From contig CAUAEH010000057.1 in assembly GCA_958427975.1 (NCBI GenBank), positions 1 through 12,192 on the forward strand: a stretch of 12,192 nucleotides of DNA, given 5' to 3'. The stretch is from an uncultured Collinsella sp. GTDB lineage: Bacteria > Actinomycetota > Coriobacteriia > Coriobacteriales > Coriobacteriaceae. The notes beneath the pieces were generated by a model, which was not told the origin of the DNA, ran no database searches, and worked only from the letters and a program-made list of their open reading frames with translations. How positions within the stretch are numbered: the stretch's first letter is position 1; every line of letters starts with the position of its first letter. Below are positions 8,327 through 12,192 of this stretch, piece by piece. The translations under genes were made by a program, and so were the position numbers.

Positions 8327-8407
8327 GGGGACAGACTTCTTTGCACCGTCTTGGTATTCCGGGGACAGGTATGTTTGCACCACATTGGTGCAGATTAACC
8401 TGTCCCC
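8327..8407. repeat. GGGGACAG-type palindromic repeat, one truncated and one full copy
   Basis: A full element spans 8361-8407: GGGGACAGGT (8361-8370) pairs with ACCTGTCCCC (8398-8407), and inside it TGCACCA (8376-8382) pairs with TGGTGCA (8386-8392). Just upstream, GGGGACAG (8327-8334) and TTTGCACC (8340-8347) repeat the left half at similar spacing but without a right half. Short GGGGACAG palindromes of this kind resemble REP-like elements. It lies after csoR and may also terminate it. Confidence 0.75.
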
Positions 8408-8462
8408 CTTGCTCTAAATCGGGTATAAAGGCGTGCAGCATATCGAACGAAAGGCAATTTGC

Positions 8463-8936
8463 ATGAATGACTTTATGAAGGGTCGCAATGGTGCCGATGA
8501 ACTCACCATCGTGATGGGTTTTGCCGGCATCGTCATCGCGATGATCGGATCGATAGCCCGCATCCACTGGCTCAGCTGGATTGCCATCGCCGTAATCGTG
8601 ATTGGCGTGCTGCGCGGCCTGTCCAAAAATATCGACGCACGTCGCAAGGAGAACGAGGCCTTTGTCGCCGCGACTGCAAACGTACCCGGCTTGGGCAAGT
8701 TTGTAGCTAGCTTGGGCGGCGGAGCTGCAGCGGCCAACGCCTCGCGCGCAGCCGGTACTAGCAAGGAAGACTTTGAACGTGCCAAGCGCACAGCCAAGAA
8801 GATGTGGAAGGGCCGCAAGACCACGGCCTATCTCAAGTGCCCCAACTGCGGCCAGATGCTCTCCGTCCCCAAGGGCAAGGGCAAGATCCGCGTCACCTGC
8901 CCCAAGTGCCACGCCAAGATGGAGACGCGCTCCTAG
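8463..8936 (+). CDS. Small membrane protein with C-terminal zinc ribbon
   Basis: 157 aa, ATG 8463 with AAAGG about 8 nt upstream (8450-8454); an in-frame GTG at 8433 has no such site. Two hydrophobic segments (about 15-33 and 36-52) form a hairpin anchor. A positively charged and alanine/glycine-rich middle follows (55-120). The C-terminus has CPNC (126-129) and CPKC (146-149) separated by 16 residues, a rubredoxin-like zinc ribbon. Both termini are probably cytoplasmic. I do not recognise a named family; the zinc ribbon suggests binding of nucleic acid or protein near the membrane, which is inference. A TATAAA at 8424-8429 may be its -10 box. Confidence 0.82.
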   Translation: MNDFMKGRNGADELTIVMGFAGIVIAMIGSIARIHWLSWIAIAVIVIGVLRGLSKNIDARRKENEAFVAATANVPGLGKFVASLGGGAAAANASRAAGTSKEDFERAKRTAKKMWKGRKTTAYLKCPNCGQMLSVPKGKGKIRVTCPKCHAKMETRS

Positions 8937-8947
8937 CGCCCGCACGC

Positions 8948-8976
8948 GGGACAAATAAATCAGATTTGTTTGTCCC
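8948..8976. terminator. Near-perfect palindrome after the zinc-ribbon gene
   Basis: GGGACAAATAAATC (8948-8961) pairs with GATTTGTTTGTCCC (8963-8976) with one T-G wobble around a single central base, starting 11 nt after the stop codon. It may be the first of two terminators, or a relic of the GGGACA repeat class seen at 8327-8407. Confidence 0.5.
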
Positions 8977-8999
8977 AAATCTTAAGTATTTGTTCGATA

Positions 9000-9036
9000 A
9001 AAAAGCCGAGGCCTCGTGTTGAGACCTCGGCTTTTT
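9000..9036. terminator. Bidirectional intrinsic terminator
   Basis: AAAAAGCCGAGG (9000-9011) pairs with CCTCGGCTTTTT (9025-9036), a 12-bp stem with A and T runs on its two flanks, so it can terminate in both directions. It lies between the convergent zinc-ribbon gene and amidohydrolase gene, 33 nt from the latter's stop codon. Confidence 0.92.
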
Positions 9037-9069
9037 GTATGCGGCAACGGAGCTGTCCCTTTGTCTCGT

Positions 9070-10440
9070 CTACGCCACGCCGTCGCGGGCCAGCTCCTCG
9101 GCCAGCGCTTCGGCTGGCATGGCCATAATCGCGTCGAGCTCGGCGTCCACCTCGGGAATACGCTTCACCTTGAGCTTGCGCACCAAATCGCCACGGCACA
9201 TCACGTGCGTCGGCTCACGCAGTGCGCACAGGTCATCGAGCGGGTTCTTGCGCGTCACCAAGATATCGGCGGCCTTGCCGCACTCGATTGTGCCAGTCTC
9301 GCCGTCCAGCCCCAGCAGCTCGGCGTTGACTTGCGTAGCCGTATGCAGTGCGAAGGCGTTGCTCACGCCGACATGCTTGGCAAAATAGGCCACCTCACGC
9401 CACATGTCGTACTGCGTCACGAACGGGCAGCTCGAGTCCGTGCCCAGGCCCACCTTAACGCCAGCTTCCAGTGCGGCACGGGCGCTCTCGATAATGCCCG
9501 AGCACACGATGTCGCCGTTCTTCTTTTGCGTATCGGTCGAATGGGTCTTTTTCGGGTCGAGCAATACAAACGGCAGCGCCGGGCTGATAGTGCAGGTAAC
9601 GCTGGGCGCTCGATCCTCAAGCTGCGTGCCCGCGGCGCCGCGGTACAGTTCCAAGATCTCAGGAGTCATCGGGGCACCGTGCTCGATCGTGTCAACGCCG
9701 GCCTCAAGCGCGGCCTTCACGCCTTCGGTGCTCTCGACATGGGCCATAACCGGCAGGCCCACCTCGTGCGCAGCCTTGCACGCCGCCGCGGCAACCTCCA
9801 CCGGCATACGCAGCACGCCCGGCTCGCCCACCTCGGTCGCGTCGAACACGCCGCCCGTTACGAACAGCTTAATGACGTCGGCACCGCGCGCATACAGGTC
9901 GCGCACCTGTTCGGCTGCCTCGGCGGGACTGTTTGCCACCTGGGCGAACAAGCCCGCACCATGGCCGCCCGGAACCGTGACGCCCGTTCCCGGCGCCACC
10001 AGGCGAGGACCTTGATACTTGCCGGCATCGATAGCATCGCGCACGGCCAGATCGGCAAACAGTGGGTCGCCCGCGCCGCGCACCGTGGTCACGCCGCTTG
10101 CCAGTTGTTGTTGGGCGCTGCCCTTAAGAATATGGCGCACGATGGCGCGCCCCACGGGGTTATCGAGCTTCTTCATCAACGCACCCGCATCGCCCGCCGA
10201 AACCGGCTTGCCCGAACCGCACAGGTGCACGTGCATATTGATGAGACCGGGCATGAGATACGCACCACCCAGGTCGATAACCTCGGCACCCGCGGGCGCC
10301 TGCGCCACAGCACTCGGCCCCATCCAGGTGATGACGCCGCGCTCAACAGTCACGGCCATATCGGGTTGCGGCTCCATATGTTCCGAACCATCCAGGACGG
10401 TCGCATTGATAAACAACGTGGAACGATCGGCAGACGCCAT
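9070..10440 (-). CDS. Metal-dependent amidohydrolase (imidazolonepropionase-like, COG1228 type)
   Basis: 456 aa. ATG at 10438-10440, with GGGAGGAG 6 nt upstream on the minus strand; an in-frame ATG 11 codons earlier has no such site. It should hydrolyse a C-N bond in a small cyclic amide, dipeptide or similar compound in the cytoplasm. An N-terminal beta-sandwich precedes the TIM barrel. Metal ligands: HVH (70-72), K191 in DVIKLFVTGG (a likely carboxylated lysine), H234 in VMAHVE, H254 in TIEHGA and D335 in LGTDSS. The C-terminal GTIECGKAADILVTRKNPL (384-402) closes the beta-sandwich. Related enzymes include Xaa-Pro and Xaa-Arg/Lys dipeptidases and HutI; the lysine motif favours the dipeptidase-type group over true HutI. 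No histidine-degradation genes are nearby. The substrate is unknown. Confidence 0.9.
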   Translation of the reverse strand: MASADRSTLFINATVLDGSEHMEPQPDMAVTVERGVITWMGPSAVAQAPAGAEVIDLGGAYLMPGLINMHVHLCGSGKPVSAGDAGALMKKLDNPVGRAIVRHILKGSAQQQLASGVTTVRGAGDPLFADLAVRDAIDAGKYQGPRLVAPGTGVTVPGGHGAGLFAQVANSPAEAAEQVRDLYARGADVIKLFVTGGVFDATEVGEPGVLRMPVEVAAAACKAAHEVGLPVMAHVESTEGVKAALEAGVDTIEHGAPMTPEILELYRGAAGTQLEDRAPSVTCTISPALPFVLLDPKKTHSTDTQKKNGDIVCSGIIESARAALEAGVKVGLGTDSSCPFVTQYDMWREVAYFAKHVGVSNAFALHTATQVNAELLGLDGETGTIECGKAADILVTRKNPLDDLCALREPTHVMCRGDLVRKLKVKRIPEVDAELDAIMAMPAEALAEELARDGVA

Positions 10441-10479
10441 ATCGAGCTCCTCCCTCACGATTAACTTGAACATTTGTCC

Positions 10480-10486
10480 ATTATTA
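10480..10486 (-). promoter_or_regulatory. Possible -10 box for the amidohydrolase
   Basis: The minus strand reads TAATAAT here, about 40 nt before the start codon. No clear -35 is seen upstream. The rest of 10441-10591 shows no convincing gene. Confidence 0.3.
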
Positions 10487-10591
10487 CCTAGCGCGACAGG
10501 ACTACTGCGGACATATCGGCTAACGGGAGGAAGAGAAGGGCGTAAGGATGAACAGACCAGTGCAGCGATGCTTCGGGCGTTCCAGCAAAAC

Positions 10592-10912
10592 GTCTTGATC
10601 TGTAACAGTGAGCCCGGTTTTGAGCCGCTAGATGTTACAGATCGAGATTTTCAGTCGTGCGTCCAACCTTTGTCTCAATCTGTAACAGCTGGGTCGAATT
10701 TTGGCCGTTAGATGTTACAGATCGAGATGTTCTCCAGCCCCGTCGTCAAACGTCTCAATCTGTAACAGTTAGACCGATTTTTGGACCCTTTCCGTTACAG
10801 ATCGAGATCTTTCGGCAGGCGCCAACCTTCCGTCTTGATCTGTAACAGTTACGAGGTCTTGATCTGTAACAGTTACGAGGCCAAACGGCCCCTTATTGTT
10901 ACAGATTGAGAC
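10592..10912. repeat. Array of four full and one truncated 57-nt palindromic units
   Basis: Full units at 10592-10648, 10672-10728, 10752-10808 and 10856-10912; a truncated copy of 24 nt at 10832-10855 is a direct tandem repeat of the first 24 nt of the last unit. Spacers at 10649-10671, 10729-10751 and 10809-10831 are each exactly 23 nt. Arms are mostly GTCTYRATCTGTAAC / GTTACAGATCGAGAT. Cores of the first three carry a T run on the plus strand (CGGTTTTGAG, CGAATTTTGG, CGATTTTTGG), the reverse of the arrays at 1252 and 4828. The last unit ends 8 nt before the nuclease gene's stop codon. Confidence 0.93.
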
Positions 10913-10920
10913 AGTCCGCT

Positions 10921-11997
10921 TCAGTGCCCATACCACTGGCGCCTCCATTGCTCAGCCAAATCGGGCCGTCGCGGAATACCCGCCAACCTCATCTTTTCGA
11001 TCAGCTTCCCCGGGTCTTTGAGTTCGTTAAACGTAAACCGAAGCACCTTATGCCCAAGCATTGTCAGATGGGACTCCCGTTGACGTTCTGCCACGAATGG
11101 GTCGACCGACTCCCGGCCCTCGCCGTTCTGCAAGGTGTACTTCCCCTTTCCGTCCAGCTCGCCAATCACGCACGTTCCGTCCTCGAGCCGCCAAAAATAG
11201 TCGACGCGAAACACCTGGCTCGGATCGAGCGGATCGCGAAACTCCACCTGCAGCTCCGGAACCGGAAAGCCGTATGCAATAAAGAACGCCCGAAAGCGAG
11301 ACTCGCCGCCGTTCTCGGACAGCCCGTCCGCATGCGACGCAATCACCTGAGCTCTGCGATACCCTCGCCTGCCCTCGCAATCGACCTGGAGCCGCTCGCA
11401 GAGGTCGTCGCGCGACATGCCCTTCGCCCGCAGTGCAGAATCGGCAATCGCCAACCCGTAGGAAAACGGCGCACGCAGCAAACAATCCTCCACCGTGCGC
11501 CAAAACGGCGTCACTCGCACGCCGTCGACGCGCTCAAGCGCACCCGCCATCTGTGGACGCAACAACCTGCACCCGCTGCTCAACGTCACCGAACAGCCCG
11601 TCTTAACAAGAAAACGCAGCCCGAGCAGATCATTCGGCACCTCCAAACCCCACAAAAGCGCCGCGTCATAGCCCCAAAACGCCCAATCGGGATGAAACTC
11701 TGCAAGCCCTTTGATGGTACGCAACGCTCGCTCCGCCGGCGTCAGTACAACCCAATCATGTTGAAAGCAGAACAGATACGGCTCGGGCTCCGCAATATCA
11801 TCGGTTCCCACATGGCGCCGCAGCCACATGAGCTCGGCATTGTCGTGCGTCACAAGCAGCACGCCTTGTTCAGCCGCCTCCGTGAGCCTGGCAAGCATCC
11901 TATTCCGCGCCAAGGTGTTACGTGTTACGTGCTTGTGTTTAAAAACGGCATTAGACACTTTCATCACCACCACGTCAGACAAATGGACCATCGTCAC
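10921..11997 (-). CDS. AbiEi-like protein fused to DUF559/Vsr-like nuclease domain
   Basis: 358 aa from GTG at 11995-11997, chosen because GGAGG lies 5 nt upstream, matching the 5-6 nt spacing used by most other genes here; ATG at 11991 (11-nt spacing) is the alternative. Residues about 100-200 match the AbiEi-type antitoxin pattern common in actinobacteria: GYDAALLWGLEVP (109-121) and VTPFWRTVEDCLL...IADSALR (162-190). Residues about 228-330 match DUF559, a PD-(D/E)XK fold related to Vsr: E232, D266 in VDYFW, E280 and K284 in GELDGKGK, then ERQRESHLTMLGHKVLRFTF (304-323). A DNA-binding/nuclease role is inferred, in defence or DNA repair. No AbiEii nucleotidyltransferase toxin is seen nearby. 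The gene is tightly enclosed by palindromic arrays on both sides. Confidence 0.85.
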   Translation of the reverse strand: MTMVHLSDVVVMKVSNAVFKHKHVTRNTLARNRMLARLTEAAEQGVLLVTHDNAELMWLRRHVGTDDIAEPEPYLFCFQHDWVVLTPAERALRTIKGLAEFHPDWAFWGYDAALLWGLEVPNDLLGLRFLVKTGCSVTLSSGCRLLRPQMAGALERVDGVRVTPFWRTVEDCLLRAPFSYGLAIADSALRAKGMSRDDLCERLQVDCEGRRGYRRAQVIASHADGLSENGGESRFRAFFIAYGFPVPELQVEFRDPLDPSQVFRVDYFWRLEDGTCVIGELDGKGKYTLQNGEGRESVDPFVAERQRESHLTMLGHKVLRFTFNELKDPGKLIEKMRLAGIPRRPDLAEQWRRQWYGH

Positions 11998-12017
11998 CGT
12001 TGCCTCCGCTGACAAAT

Positions 12018-12192
12018 GTCTTGATCTGTAACAGGAAGACAGTCTTTGAGCCTCTAGTTGTTACAGATCGAGATTTTCAGTCGTGCGTCCAACCTTTGTC
12101 TCGATCTGTAACAGGTAGGTCGAATTTTGGCCCCTTCCCGTTACAGATCGAGATCTTTCGGCAGGCGCCAACCTTCCGTCTTGATCTGTAAC
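12018..12192. repeat. Array of 57-nt palindromic units, continuing past the window
   Basis: Units at 12018-12074 and 12098-12154, plus the left arm of a third at 12178-12192 cut by the window end. Spacers 12075-12097 and 12155-12177 are base-for-base identical to those at 10649-10671 and 10809-10831, while the cores differ. The array begins just upstream of the ribosome site of the nuclease gene, so this array and the one at 10592 are homologous direct copies flanking that gene. Confidence 0.92.

Noticed and set aside
9070..10440. True HutI imidazolonepropionase
   Set aside because: The DVIKLFVTGG lysine motif suggests the dipeptidase-type amidohydrolases, and no hut genes are adjacent.
10548..10598. 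Small ORF of 16 codons before the repeat array
   Set aside because: A weak AAGG lies too close to the ATG, and the frame ends inside the first repeat arm; nothing supports translation.
10657..10845. Pair of short reading frames (10657-10845 and 12000-12191) with the same C-terminal peptide
   Set aside because: They run through the palindromic arrays; the shared peptide simply translates the identical arms and spacer, so it is not evidence for a gene family.
10592..12192. Integron attC sites with the nuclease gene as a cassette
   Set aside because: Unit size and the AAC/GTT arm ends recall attC, but GTTACAG does not fit the GTTRRRY core and CTGTAAC does not fit RYYYAAC. Arms are continuous 15-bp stems without the R/L box layout, and no integrase is seen.

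Overview
The window looks like a chromosomal segment from a GC-rich gut actinobacterium, most likely a Coriobacteriia member close to Collinsella. That is an inference from base composition, strong AAAGGA/GGAGG ribosome sites lying 5-6 nt before most starts, and the families present. No phage, plasmid or conjugation gene is visible.

Layout. At 1-980 (minus) is the first 326 codons of a DEAD-box RNA helicase that runs off the left edge. A 588-base gap (981-1568) holds a probable long helicase leader, two palindromic repeat units and a promoter. On the plus strand follow an FHA-domain protein (1569-2531) and a Hanks-type Ser/Thr kinase with one membrane segment and a C-terminal DUF6273-like domain (2703-4787), separated by two strong dyads. 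A 409-base gap (4788-5196) holds three more repeat units and the copper promoter. The copper cluster is copA (P1B ATPase), copZ (HMA chaperone) and csoR (copper-sensing repressor), 5197-8316, with structured DNA before copZ and between copZ and csoR. A GGGGACAG-type hairpin repeat and a small membrane zinc-ribbon protein (8463-8936) follow, then a bidirectional terminator. On the minus strand are a metal-dependent amidohydrolase (9070-10440) and a protein joining an AbiEi-like region to a DUF559/Vsr-like nuclease domain (10921-11997).

The most unusual feature is a repeat family spread through four intergenic places (1252-1389, 4828-5044, 10592-10912, 12018-12192). Each full unit is exactly 57 nt: a 15-nt arm near GTCTCGATCTGTAAC, a 27-nt variable core, and the complementary arm near GTTACAGATCGAGAC. 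Neighbouring units are separated by 23 nt (once 24), giving an 80-bp period. Most units are oriented with local transcription. Two homologous arrays, sharing two identical 23-nt spacers but differing in their cores, closely bracket the AbiEi/DUF559 gene. This leaves 8 nt on its 3' side and almost no promoter space on its 5' side, so the nuclease gene and its flanking arrays may form one unit.

How the genes work together. CopA exports Cu(I), CopZ carries it, and CsoR should repress the cluster through the C-rich dyad in the copA promoter. The FHA protein is a plausible phosphothreonine reader for the adjacent kinase. The helicase, amidohydrolase and zinc-ribbon protein have no visible functional tie to their neighbours.
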